From the NCBI RefSeq assembly GCF_001667925.1, contig NZ_LZJR01000150.1, positions 1-51,609 of the forward strand: a stretch of 51,609 nt of DNA. Reading direction: 5' to 3'. Source of the stretch: Mycobacterium sp. E2479 (GTDB taxonomy: Bacteria; Actinomycetota; Actinomycetes; Mycobacteriales; Mycobacteriaceae). The notes under the pieces are model-generated. The model was not told the origin of the DNA. It ran no database searches and saw only the letters and a program-made list of their open reading frames with translations. Made by a program: the position numbers and the translations under genes. Below are positions 22,219-30,184 of this stretch, piece by piece; the first letter of the stretch is position 1, and each line of letters starts with the position of its first letter.

Positions 22219-23010
22219 CTAGGCGTGGGTGCCGCCATCGATGCGGATCTCGGTACCGGTGATCCACGCGCCGTCGTCGGACACCAACATGGCGATGACG
22301 CCGGCGATCGCACCAGGCTCGGCCATGCCGGCGCCGCTGGATTCGACCGTGGTGGGCAGCACCGGCATCAGCCTCGAAAACAGTGACCAGTCAGCATCTT
22401 TAGGAATATATCCGCCGGTCGCATCGGTGATGCCCGACTTGATACTGCCGGGCGCCACGCACGCTGCGCGCAGGCCCTCCTTCGCGTATTCGAGCGCCAG
22501 CGAGTGGGTGAAGGCCTGGATGCCGCCCTTGCTCGCGGCGTAGGCGGCCATGTATGGATGAGCGAACGAGGCCGACGTGGAGCTGAAGTTCACGATCGCG
22601 CTGCGGGGATTTGCCAGCAGGGTCGGTAGCGCCTCCCGGACCACCAGGAAGGTTCCGGTCAGGTTGACGCCGACGATCTGGTTCCAGAGTTCGAGGCTGG
22701 TCTCGTGGGTGTGCGCGGCCCGCAGGATGCCGGCGGCGTTGACCAGCGAGTCAAGCCCGCCCAACTGCTCGACGGCCAGGCATACCCCGTCGATCACCGA
22801 ATCCTCGCTGCCGACATCCATCGGCATGGTGGTGAGCCGTTCGGCGGTGCCGGCCTCTGTCGCCCGCGCCCGGGTGTTGTCCAGGCCGTCGGCCGCGACG
22901 TCGGCGGCCGCTACGGCGGCACCCTCGTCCAATAAGCGCAGCGCGGTGGCCTGGCCGATGCCCGACGCGGCGCCCGTCACCAGGATCCGCTTGCCCTCGA
23001 GTCGCTTCAT
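22219..23010 (-). CDS. Short-chain dehydrogenase/reductase
   Basis: 263 residues, classical SDR: TGAASGIG cofactor loop (about 12-19), NAAG near 90, catalytic Ser in NFSSTS and YAASK, and a C-terminal segment ending WITGTEIRIDGG. An acidic residue after beta-2 (AAADVAAD) suggests NAD(H) rather than NADP(H). The substrate is unknown. The ATG at 23010 has GGAGA about six bases upstream. It lies 32 bases downstream of a second SDR gene in the same direction and probably forms an operon with it. Confidence 0.9.
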   Translation of the reverse strand: MKRLEGKRILVTGAASGIGQATALRLLDEGAAVAAADVAADGLDNTRARATEAGTAERLTTMPMDVGSEDSVIDGVCLAVEQLGGLDSLVNAAGILRAAHTHETSLELWNQIVGVNLTGTFLVVREALPTLLANPRSAIVNFSSTSASFAHPYMAAYAASKGGIQAFTHSLALEYAKEGLRAACVAPGSIKSGITDATGGYIPKDADWSLFSRLMPVLPTTVESSGAGMAEPGAIAGVIAMLVSDDGAWITGTEIRIDGGTHA

Positions 23011-23042
23011 TGCATCTCCGGTTCACTCAGCGTGGCGACGGG

Positions 23043-23882
23043 TCAGGGTGTCACCACTCCACGCAGCGCGTCGGCGCCGTACATCTGTTCCATCATCGAG
23101 GAGTAGTCCGGGCCGCGACGCAGAATGTGTCCGCCGTCGACGTTGATGCACTGGCCGGTGATCCAGGTCGCCGCATCGCTGAGCAGGAACATGGCCAAGT
23201 TGGCGACATCCTCGACCTCGCCGACTCGCGGCAGCGGAGTGCACAGTGCGTAGTCCCCGCTGATCTCGGGTGACCGGATCACGCTGGCGTCGACCAGATC
23301 GGTGCGAATCAGCCCCGGTCGGATGCTGTTCACCCGCACCCACGACGGTCCGAGTTCGTCGGCGGCCAGCATCATCATGTGGTCGATCGCCGACTTGGTG
23401 ACCCCGTACGGCCCGAACCAGCGGTGGGTGTTGCTGGCCGCGATCGAAGAGATCCCGATGAACGAGCCGCCCCCGCCACGCACCAACTCACGCGCCACAT
23501 GCTTGAGCACGTACATGGTGCCGTTGACGTTGAGGTCGACGGTGTTTCGCCACGCCTCGGAGTCGGTATGGGTGATGGGTCCGACGGTCAGCGAGCCGCC
23601 CGCACAATGCACCGCGCCGTGCAGCCGACCGTGCCAGGCCGTCGCGGCGTCGACCGCGCGGACCACCTCGTCCTCGTTGGTCACGTCCGTGGGCTCGTAA
23701 CGAATCGATCCGCTGCCGGGAGTTGCCTCGATCTCCTGGACGGCCGCCGCGAGGCGATCGGCGTTGCGGCCGACGATCATGACCGACGCGCCGCCCGCGA
23801 CCAGCCCCGCGGCCACGCCCTTGCCGATCCCGCTGCCGCCGCCGGTGATCAGATACGTCCGGTCTTCGAAAGAAAGCTGCAC
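23043..23882 (-). CDS. Short-chain dehydrogenase/reductase, first gene of a two-SDR operon
   Basis: 279 residues with TGGGSGIG (about 14-21), CAGG, catalytic SSIA...YGVTK and a C-terminal WITGQCINVDGG. This is the pattern of SDRs similar to 3-hydroxyacyl-CoA or 2,4-dienoyl-CoA reductases; the precise substrate is not known. GTG at 23882 with AGAGG upstream is the start. A full match to the KstR consensus lies 18 bases upstream (23900-23913). A crotonase-fold gene lies 91 bases farther upstream in the same direction. The setting suggests acyl-CoA or steroid metabolism. Confidence 0.9.
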   Translation of the reverse strand: MQLSFEDRTYLITGGGSGIGKGVAAGLVAGGASVMIVGRNADRLAAAVQEIEATPGSGSIRYEPTDVTNEDEVVRAVDAATAWHGRLHGAVHCAGGSLTVGPITHTDSEAWRNTVDLNVNGTMYVLKHVARELVRGGGGSFIGISSIAASNTHRWFGPYGVTKSAIDHMMMLAADELGPSWVRVNSIRPGLIRTDLVDASVIRSPEISGDYALCTPLPRVGEVEDVANLAMFLLSDAATWITGQCINVDGGHILRRGPDYSSMMEQMYGADALRGVVTP

Positions 23883-23899
23883 CCACGCCGCCTCTCAAC

Positions 23900-23913
23900 T
23901 GAAACAGGTTCCA
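23900..23913. promoter_or_regulatory. KstR-like operator upstream of the SDR operon
   Basis: The 14-mer TGAAACAGGTTCCA fits TNNAACNNGTTNNA, and the surrounding CTGRAAC-AG-GTTYCAG arms form a near-perfect palindrome with one mismatched pair. It lies between the crotonase-like gene and the GTG at 23882. It could bind KstR or another TetR-family regulator. Confidence 0.55.
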
Positions 23914-23973
23914 GTCATCGAACCACGCGACGCTTGAGATGGTGGCGGCCTCCCCCGAAGACCGGGACCGACG

Positions 23974-24909
23974 CTACGGGGTGTCGCGGCGGGCCAGCTT
24001 GGTCGGCTTGGCGTTGCGCCAGTCCTCGACGTCGGGTGGCAGTCCGACCGGATACCTGTTTTCGTTGTGAGCCGCCCAGTGCGCGTGACCGAGCTCGTGA
24101 ATGTGAAACGCGTGCCGTAGCGCCTCGGTGAAGCCCATCGCATCGGAGGCGGCGTTGACCGAGTCCTTGATCAGCATGGCCGCCATCGTCGGCCGCTCGG
24201 CGATGCGGCGCGCGAATTCCAGTGTCTTGTCCGCTAATTCGTCCGCGGGAAACACCTTGGACACCATGCCCAGGCGGTAGGCTTCATCGGCGTCCAGCGC
24301 ATCACCGGTCAACAGTAGCTCTTTGGCCTTGCGGGGGCCGAATTCCCAAGGGTGAGCATAATATTCGACGCCGGGCATGCCCATCCGAACGCCGACCACG
24401 TCGCTGAACTTCGCATTGTCGGCAGCCACGATCAGATCGCAAGCCCAGACCAGCATCAAGCCAGCCGAGATCGCGTTGCCCTGGACCTGCGCGATGGTGA
24501 TCTTGCGTAAATCCCGCCAGCGGCAAGTGTTTTGAAAGAAGTAATGCCACTCTTGCAGGTACGTCTTCTCGGCGATCGGATCCCGGGTGGCCCCGTTGAT
24601 CCGGAACGTCGGGTGCTGCCCCGCGCCGGGCGCGCGCTCGGCGAGCGCCAATTCGGAGCCGAGGTCGTGTCCCGCGGAGAAGTTCTTGCCGCGCGCGGCC
24701 AGAATCACCACCCGCACGGCGTCATCGGATTCGGCACGCAGGAATGCCTCGTCGAGCTGAACCAGCAATCCGCGGCTCTGCGCGTTGTGAGCGTCGGGCC
24801 GGTTGAGCCAGATGCGGGCGATGCGGCCATCGTCCAGAGTTTCGTAGCTCACCAGCTCCTGGGCGCCGGCGTTGGCCGCCTGCGCACCCGCTTGCTCGGA
24901 GAGAGTCAT
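23974..24909 (-). CDS. Enoyl-CoA hydratase/isomerase (crotonase) family protein lacking both catalytic glutamates
   Basis: 311 residues from the ATG at 24909; a GTG at 24918 is an alternative. AGCGAGG lies eight bases upstream. The crotonase fold is clear: the oxyanion segment FSAGHDL (about 77-83), GNAISAGLMLVWACDLIVAAD (about 144-164), a C-terminal AHWAAHNENR helix. The positions of the two catalytic Glu of crotonase are occupied by Met152 and Val171/172, so standard hydration is unlikely; it may be an isomerase-, hydrolase- or thioesterase-type member. The gene is transcribed toward the two SDR genes and may supply the same acyl-CoA pathway. An inverted repeat covers its probable promoter. 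Confidence 0.85.
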   Translation of the reverse strand: MTLSEQAGAQAANAGAQELVSYETLDDGRIARIWLNRPDAHNAQSRGLLVQLDEAFLRAESDDAVRVVILAARGKNFSAGHDLGSELALAERAPGAGQHPTFRINGATRDPIAEKTYLQEWHYFFQNTCRWRDLRKITIAQVQGNAISAGLMLVWACDLIVAADNAKFSDVVGVRMGMPGVEYYAHPWEFGPRKAKELLLTGDALDADEAYRLGMVSKVFPADELADKTLEFARRIAERPTMAAMLIKDSVNAASDAMGFTEALRHAFHIHELGHAHWAAHNENRYPVGLPPDVEDWRNAKPTKLARRDTP

Positions 24910-24945
24910 TCCGCCCACCTCGCTCGTTGTCCAGCTCCGAATTGT

Positions 24946-24969
24946 TTACACATTACGGCCAGTGTGTAA
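24946..24969. promoter_or_regulatory. Inverted-repeat operator over the crotonase-like gene promoter
   Basis: TTACACA (24946-24952) and TGTGTAA (24963-24969) are perfect inverted arms around ten bases. On the minus strand the spacer region contains TAATGT, a TANNNT -10 box 40-50 bases upstream of the start codon. This layout is typical for a TetR- or GntR-type repressor site. It does not match KstR. Confidence 0.5.
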
Positions 24970-25009
24970 CCGGGTCCGCGCTGGGGTGATCGGTCGACGC
25001 GCCTACCGG

Positions 25010-25804
25010 TCACGGTCCCCCGGCGCTCTCGGGGCGGCGGCCCAGAGGCAGCAGGCGGTGGTCGCGTGTGAACACCAGCCGTACGATGCCCATCGCGACG
25101 ACCACGGTGGTCGCCGCAACCGAACCCAGGATCAGAAACATCACCACGGCCTGCACCAGCACGGCCTGCAGCGGGGGCACCCCGGCGAGGATGAGACCGG
25201 TCATGGCGCCCGGCAAGAACACCAGGCCGGTGGCCTTGGTCGTTTCAATCTGCGGAGATATCCCCGAGCGCAAGGCGATTCGCAAATACGGCGACGCGGC
25301 CTGCCTCGACGGCTGTCCCAGCGCGAGGCGCGCTTCGACCTCGTCGCGCTTGTCGCGCAGCTCGTCCACCAACCGCCGAGCCACCAGCACCATTGCGGTC
25401 ATCGAGTTGCCGATCATCATCCCGGCGATCGGCACCAGGGTGCGCCCCTCTAGCGGGAACACCCGCAGACCGAAGATCACCCCCAGCGTCACCAGCGCCG
25501 CGCCTGCGAACGCGGCCACGGCCAGCGGCGCGAAACGCGGCACCTCCGGCGCCCTGCGGCGGGCGACATCCCCGGCGTAGGCCACCATCCCGGCGACCCA
25601 GGCCCACGACCACCACAGCGACCGGCCCGGTTCGAACAGCAGCGTCAGCGCCCCGCCGACGAGCAGCAGCTGCACCAGTGCGCGCGCCGCGGCCCAGACC
25701 AGCTGGCGCTCCAAACCCAGCCGCCGCCACAGTGAGATCCCGGCCGCGAACGCCACCAGGATCAGCGACGTCGCCAGGCCCACCCAGCCGACTTGTCCGT
25801 TCAC
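25010..25804 (-). CDS. ABC transporter permease, FetB/YbbM (UPF0014) family
   Basis: 264 residues with six or seven hydrophobic segments across the length and conserved UPF0014 features (GMMIGNSMTA near the middle; LRSGISPQIETTKATGLVFLPGAMTGLILAG, given here as family landmarks only in part: GLVFLPGAMTG). In E. coli FetA/FetB is linked to iron export and peroxide resistance, and plant STAR1/STAR2 to aluminium tolerance; the substrate here is unknown. The GTG at 25804 overlaps the ATPase stop as GTGA (25801-25804), so the two are translationally coupled. Longer readings run into the ATPase gene and are Arg/Gly-rich, so they were rejected. Confidence 0.85.
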   Translation of the reverse strand: MNGQVGWVGLATSLILVAFAAGISLWRRLGLERQLVWAAARALVQLLLVGGALTLLFEPGRSLWWSWAWVAGMVAYAGDVARRRAPEVPRFAPLAVAAFAGAALVTLGVIFGLRVFPLEGRTLVPIAGMMIGNSMTAMVLVARRLVDELRDKRDEVEARLALGQPSRQAASPYLRIALRSGISPQIETTKATGLVFLPGAMTGLILAGVPPLQAVLVQAVVMFLILGSVAATTVVVAMGIVRLVFTRDHRLLPLGRRPESAGGP

Positions 25805-26514
25805 CACGCCACCGAACCGCCGCCGGGCTTGGAACCGACCGGGCCCAGCCCTAGACTGCGGCCGGATTCCAGGCGCAACACCCGGTCGGCCGCCCTCTGC
25901 ACCTGCGCCCAGTCGTGGGTGACCCAAAGGGCCGGGGTGCCGTCGGCGGCCAGTTCGCGGACAGCGCGCTCAATGACCTCGGCGGCCTCGGTGTCGACGG
26001 CGGAGGTGGGTTCGTCCAGCAGCAACACCCGGGGCTGGGCCATCAGGGTGCGGGCCAGGCACACACGTTGCGCTTCGCCGCCCGAGAGTTCGGCCACGTC
26101 ACGGTCCAACCACGATCCGGTCAGCGCCACCCGCGCCAACGTTTCCCGCATCCGCGTATCGGATGCATCCGGGTCGGCGGCCCGCAGGTTGTCGGCAACC
26201 GTGCCGGGAAATGGCGTCGGACGCTGGAAGCACATGCCCACCCGGCGCCGCAGCCACAGCGGGTCGAGGCCGGCGATGTCCGACCCGTAGAAACAGGCCC
26301 GCCCGCTCGTCGGCAGCTCCAGCCGATTGCACAGCCGGAGCAGGGTCGATTTGCCCGCGCCCGACGGTCCGAACACCGCCGTCACACCGTGCCCCGGAAT
26401 GGCGGCGGTCAACCCGTCGAGGGCACGCAGCCCCCGGCGTTCCACGACGACATCAACGAACTCGAACACCACGTCGTTATCGGCGTCCTGATCGGCCACC
26501 TGCTTATCCTGCAT
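25801..26514 (-). CDS. ABC transporter ATP-binding protein, FetA/YbbL type
   Basis: 237 residues: Walker A GPSGAGKST (about 49-57), Q-loop CFQRPTPFPGT, signature LSGGEAQR, Walker B VLLLDEPTSAVD and switch His in VTHDW. All catalytic motifs are intact. It forms a two-gene operon with the permease, overlapping by four bases. The phosphate-importer-like Q-loop explains why such proteins are often misnamed PstB; the permease partner shows the FetAB type. Start ATG 26514, with GTG 26517 directly before it; no Shine-Dalgarno is visible. The gene is divergent from the small gene preceding otsA. Confidence 0.88.
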   Translation of the reverse strand: MQDKQVADQDADNDVVFEFVDVVVERRGLRALDGLTAAIPGHGVTAVFGPSGAGKSTLLRLCNRLELPTSGRACFYGSDIAGLDPLWLRRRVGMCFQRPTPFPGTVADNLRAADPDASDTRMRETLARVALTGSWLDRDVAELSGGEAQRVCLARTLMAQPRVLLLDEPTSAVDTEAAEVIERAVRELAADGTPALWVTHDWAQVQRAADRVLRLESGRSLGLGPVGSKPGGGSVAW

Positions 26515-26636
26515 CACCGCGGCGAGGAGTCATCGTGGCTTCGCGAGCGGCGCGGCGAGTCCCTGCAAACCAGCCATAACTGCTCCTAGAGGCCGTTAGC
26601 TGGTGAGACGGCCTGCGGCCGGTCACGCCCGTCGCC

Positions 26637-26642
26637 TACAGT
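26637..26642 (+). promoter_or_regulatory. Candidate -10 box for leaderless transcript of the 54-aa gene and otsA
   Basis: TACAGT (TANNNT) is followed by six bases and the ATG at 26649, the spacing for transcription initiation on the start codon. No Shine-Dalgarno precedes the ATG. Confidence 0.45.
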
Positions 26643-26648
26643 TAAGTC

Positions 26649-26813
26649 ATGCCTACAAAATCTGATCCTGGCGAAATCGGCGATGTCGAGCCGGTGGCCG
26701 ACGACACTGCGAGCCAGGCCAGGCGGGTAGTGGCGGCGTACGCCAACGACGCCGACGAGTGCCGGGTGTTTCTGTCCATGCTCGGTATTGGACCGGCGAA
26801 ACTCGACGCGTAG
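26649..26813 (+). CDS. Small conserved protein preceding otsA, 54 aa
   Basis: The frame encodes 54 residues (MPTKSDPGEIGDVEP...), with an acidic N-terminal half and a C-terminal helix with a single Cys (DADECRVFLSMLGIGP). Its TAG stop at 26811-26813 directly abuts the otsA ATG at 26814, so translation of otsA is probably coupled to it. The position and the 54-residue length match Rv3489, which precedes otsA in M. tuberculosis. Conservation across species argues it is real despite its size. Function unknown; a regulator or partner of OtsA is possible but only inferred. Confidence 0.75.
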   Translation: MPTKSDPGEIGDVEPVADDTASQARRVVAAYANDADECRVFLSMLGIGPAKLDA

Positions 26814-28295
26814 ATGTCTCCCGGGGGAGGACGAAGCTCGAAGGCAGCGGAATTCGGGAACTCCGACTTCGTCGTGGTGGCCAACCGCCTGCCGGTGGAC
26901 CAGGAGCGGCTGCCCGACGGCACCACCGCATGGAAACGCAGCCCCGGCGGACTGGTCACCGCCCTCGAGCCGCTGCTGCGTCGCCAACGTGGGGCGTGGG
27001 TCGGCTGGCCCGGAATCGTCAACGAGGAGACCGATCAGGACGGCGAGCCCATCGTCCAGGATGAGCTGGAGCTTCGGCCCGTCAAGCTGAGCGCCGACGA
27101 CGTCGCCCAGTACTACGAGGGTTTCTCGAACGCCACGCTGTGGCCGCTGTATCACGACGTCATCGTCAAGCCGATCTACCACCGCGAATGGTGGGAACGC
27201 TACGTCGCCGTCAACCGCCGCTTCGCCGAAGCCACCTCGCGCGCCGCCGCAGAAGGCGCGACGGTCTGGGTGCAGGACTACCAGCTGCAGCTGGTCCCCA
27301 AGATGTTGCGCGACCTGCGGCCGGACCTGACCATCGGCTTCTTCCTGCACATCCCCTTCCCGCCGGTCGAGCTGTTCATGCAGATACCCTGGCGGACCGA
27401 GATCGTCGAGGGGCTGCTCGGCGCCGACCTGGTCGGATTTCATCTGGCCGGCGGAGCACAGAACTTCCTGTTTCTGGCCCGGCGGCTGATCGGTGTCAAC
27501 ACCTCGCGCGGGGCGGTGGGCGTGCGGTCACGGTACGGCGAGGTCGAACTCGAGTCCCGCGTGGTTCGGGTGGGCGCCTTTCCGATCTCCATCGACTCCA
27601 GTTCGCTCGACCAGGCGGCCCGTCACCGCGACATCAGGCGACGCGCCCGTGAGATCCGGGCCGAGCTGGGCAACCCCCGCAAGGTACTGCTCGGCGTCGA
27701 CCGGCTCGACTACACCAAGGGCATCGACGTTCGGCTGAAGGCTTTTTCGGAGCTGCTAGCCGAAGGCCGCGCCAAGCGTGACGACACGGTGCTGATTCAG
27801 CTCGCGACACCCAGCCGCGAACGGGTCGACAGCTACCAGCAGCTGCGCAACGACATCGAACGCCAGGTCGGCCACATCAACGGCGAATATGGCGAAGTCG
27901 GGCATCCGGTGGTGCATTACCTACACCGGCCGGTCCCCCGCGACGAACTCATCGCATTCTTCGTCGCGGCCGACGTCATGCTCGTCACCCCGCTGCGCGA
28001 CGGGATGAACCTGGTGGCCAAGGAGTATGTCGCCTGCCGCAGCGATCTCGGCGGTGCGCTCGTCCTGTCCGAATTCACGGGCGCCGCCGCCGAACTGCGG
28101 CAGGCGTATCTGGTCAATCCGCACGACCTCGAAGGCGTCAAGGACACTATCGAGGTTGCGCTCAACCAATCCACCGAAGACGGACGACGCCGGATGCGGT
28201 CACTGCGCCGCCAGGTCCTCGCTCACGACGTCGACCGCTGGGCGAGGTCGTTCCTCGATGCGCTCGCCGAATCCCGGCCCGGCGACGCCGATTAG
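26814..28295 (+). CDS. otsA: Trehalose-6-phosphate synthase OtsA
   Basis: 493 residues, GT20 family. It makes trehalose 6-phosphate from glucose 6-phosphate and a nucleoside-diphosphate glucose (mycobacterial enzymes favour ADP- or GDP-glucose), the first step of the OtsA-OtsB route to trehalose. Visible signatures are VVANRLPVD and SPGGL at the N-terminus, WVQDYQLQLVP, FHLAGGAQNF, GVDRLDYTKGID (donor-site Arg and Lys), PLRDGMNLVAKEYVA and LVLSEFTGAAAEL. The ATG directly follows the stop of the 54-residue gene. The length and position match Rv3490. No otsB is in the window. Confidence 0.96.
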   Translation: MSPGGGRSSKAAEFGNSDFVVVANRLPVDQERLPDGTTAWKRSPGGLVTALEPLLRRQRGAWVGWPGIVNEETDQDGEPIVQDELELRPVKLSADDVAQYYEGFSNATLWPLYHDVIVKPIYHREWWERYVAVNRRFAEATSRAAAEGATVWVQDYQLQLVPKMLRDLRPDLTIGFFLHIPFPPVELFMQIPWRTEIVEGLLGADLVGFHLAGGAQNFLFLARRLIGVNTSRGAVGVRSRYGEVELESRVVRVGAFPISIDSSSLDQAARHRDIRRRAREIRAELGNPRKVLLGVDRLDYTKGIDVRLKAFSELLAEGRAKRDDTVLIQLATPSRERVDSYQQLRNDIERQVGHINGEYGEVGHPVVHYLHRPVPRDELIAFFVAADVMLVTPLRDGMNLVAKEYVACRSDLGGALVLSEFTGAAAELRQAYLVNPHDLEGVKDTIEVALNQSTEDGRRRMRSLRRQVLAHDVDRWARSFLDALAESRPGDAD

Positions 28296-28379
28296 CGCCC
28301 ACGCGCAACAAGCCATGGTGCTGGCGTCCAAACGCTGTGATACTCAGATGCAGCGTCGAGCGTGAAGGAGAGGAATCAC

Positions 28380-28958
28380 ATGAAGCTCCGTCACGGGATG
28401 GCCGCGGGGGCCGGCATCTGCACGGCCGTCGCGGTCGGAATCGCACTGCAATCTTCTGAACCGGCCAAGGCGGTCGGACCTCCGGCGGACGGCACCTACA
28501 ACTTCAACGAGGCTGGCGTGTCAGGGGTCAGCTGGACCATCTCGGCGCTCTGCGATCAGCCCTCGGGCACCCGCAACATGAACGACTATTCCGACCCGAT
28601 CGTGTTCGCGATGAACTGTGCGCTGAACATCGTGAGTTCGACGCCTGAGCAGATCAGCGCGGCCGACAAGCAGCAGAACTTCAGCGGCCGGGCCCGGATG
28701 TCGGGCATGCTATGGACTTTCAAGGTCGACAAGCCCGATGGTGTGGCATGTCCAGGCGGGGGCTCCGGCCCCTCCACCGATACCTTTGCGTTCAGCGACG
28801 AGACGATGAGCGGCACCCACACCACGCTGCATGGCGCGGTGTGCGGGTTGCAGCCGGGAATGAAGAAGGAACCGTTCTCGCTGGCGATGGCCGGCCCGCC
28901 ACCCAGTCCGATTAATCGTTACCCGTTGTACTGCAACGGCATTGCGATGTGCTACTGA
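28380..28958 (+). CDS. Secreted protein of unknown function (Rv3491-like)
   Basis: 192 residues with a signal peptide (MKLRHGMAAGAGICTAVAVG..., likely cut after PAKA at about residue 33) and a compact domain with Cys residues in CDQP, MNCAL, VACPGG, VCGLQ and a final YCNGIAMCY, suggesting disulphides. AAGGAG lies about ten bases upstream of the ATG at 28380; an upstream in-frame start at 28362 would add only MKERNH and lose the ribosome-binding site. The length and position match Rv3491 beside the mce4 operon, with which it is convergent (15 bases apart). Role unknown. Confidence 0.85.
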   Translation: MKLRHGMAAGAGICTAVAVGIALQSSEPAKAVGPPADGTYNFNEAGVSGVSWTISALCDQPSGTRNMNDYSDPIVFAMNCALNIVSSTPEQISAADKQQNFSGRARMSGMLWTFKVDKPDGVACPGGGSGPSTDTFAFSDETMSGTHTTLHGAVCGLQPGMKKEPFSLAMAGPPPSPINRYPLYCNGIAMCY

Positions 28959-28973
28959 CTTCGGCCCGTGGGG

Positions 28974-29465
28974 CTAGATCGGCGTGATGTAGGCGATCAG
29001 CCACTGCTTGCCGATCTTCTTGAAGTCCACTCGCAGCCGGCTGCCGTCGTACAGCGGCTGGCGTGACTTGTCCGTCACGGTCCGGTTCATGAAGACCATC
29101 ACCGATGCCGATTCGCGTTTGGCCGACATCACCCCCACACCAACGACATTGGCCTGCACGACCACTTCGCGTTTCTTGGCCTCGGGGATGATCTGGTTGT
29201 TGGCGCTCTTCTGAAACTCCGCGCGATAGTCCGGGGTCAGCAACGGATACGCCGCCGAGAGGCTCCGCTCGACCGTCTGGTAGTCGTAGGCGAAGACCTC
29301 CGGAATTTCCTTAGCCGCCAACCCGGGCAGTACCGCGCGCGCCGCCTGCTCGCCGCGAGTCTGCACCCGGTCCCAGTACATCCAGCCGCCCACCGCGGAC
29401 AACCCGACGAACGCCACGGCCATGAGATAACCCGCGACGACCAGCAGCCAACGCCGCCATCGCAT
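28974..29465 (-). CDS. mam4B: Mce-associated membrane protein (Mam4B)
   Basis: 163 residues: a basic N-terminus, one membrane helix (about 6-27), and a periplasmic domain of the Mce-associated (mam) type ending in RVDFKKIGKQWLIAYITPI. Such proteins stabilise Mce complexes, but their biochemical role is open. The ATG at 29465 overlaps the stop of the upstream gene (TGATG), indicating coupling; a TTG immediately before it is the only alternative. It is the last gene of the mce4 operon and corresponds to Rv3492c. Confidence 0.9.
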   Translation of the reverse strand: MRWRRWLLVVAGYLMAVAFVGLSAVGGWMYWDRVQTRGEQAARAVLPGLAAKEIPEVFAYDYQTVERSLSAAYPLLTPDYRAEFQKSANNQIIPEAKKREVVVQANVVGVGVMSAKRESASVMVFMNRTVTDKSRQPLYDGSRLRVDFKKIGKQWLIAYITPI

Positions 29466-30184
29466 CAATTACCCCCGTCTGGGTATTTCAGGTCATAGCC
29501 GGTCATCTTCCCGGCCTCGTCTTCGTGCACGATGACCCGCAAGCGATAGGGCATGGACGGCTTGTTGACCCCGTCGATGTCGGCGACGGTGACGCGCACC
29601 GAAACCAGCACCGACGCGTTATCGGTAACGGCGTCAACGCCCTCCAACGCCGCGCCGTTGATGACGGCCTCCGACGTCGCATTGGTTGAGCGGAACAGCC
29701 CCTTGAGGTTCTCGACATTGTTGTTGGCGCCGAGCATGCCGCGCAGCGGGCCGCTGGTGCCGTTGACGAACCGGTTCACGCTCTCGTCGATGTTGTCCTG
29801 CTTGTAGCTGAACATGTTGACGACCGTCTGGGTGGCGGTGTCGACGAAACGCTGATTGCGGCCCTGTTTGGCGTCGGCGTCCCGCTGCTGGCCCCACATG
29901 AACGCCACGCCCCCGGCCAGCGCCCCGACCGCCAGCAGCGCCGCAGCGAACGAGATCCAGCCAACCAGGACACGGTGCGGCCGCCGCCGCGGCGGCGGCT
30001 TGATGGACTTGAGAGTTTTGACGGGTTTCGCTGGCTGCTTCGCCGCGACCGGCACCGCGGTTTGAACTGTGACGTCCCGGGCCGGCTCACCCTTGGCCGG
30101 GCCCGCGGCACGCGAGGCTCGTCGACGAACGCGCGGCGTGGTTGTCTGTTCGTCTGCCACGGCAGGGTCCATTACACGGTCCAT
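29465..30184 (-). CDS. mam4A: Mce-associated membrane protein (Mam4A)
   Basis: 239 residues. A long cytosolic N-terminal part rich in Arg, Pro and Lys (RRASRAAG, PPPRRRPHR) precedes a membrane helix (about 76-98) and a periplasmic mam domain. The ATG at 30184 overlaps the mce4F stop (TAATG); a second ATG (30172) follows four codons later. The basic, proline-rich cytosolic arm could contact the MceG ATPase or membrane, but this is only inferred. It corresponds to Rv3493c. Confidence 0.9.
   Translation of the reverse strand: MDRVMDPAVADEQTTTPRVRRRASRAAGPAKGEPARDVTVQTAVPVAAKQPAKPVKTLKSIKPPPRRRPHRVLVGWISFAAALLAVGALAGGVAFMWGQQRDADAKQGRNQRFVDTATQTVVNMFSYKQDNIDESVNRFVNGTSGPLRGMLGANNNVENLKGLFRSTNATSEAVINGAALEGVDAVTDNASVLVSVRVTVADIDGVNKPSMPYRLRVIVHEDEAGKMTGYDLKYPDGGN

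Noticed and set aside
26586..27443. 285-codon minus-strand open frame opposite the 54-aa gene and otsA
   Set aside because: Shadow of otsA; the plus-strand OtsA motifs are intact.
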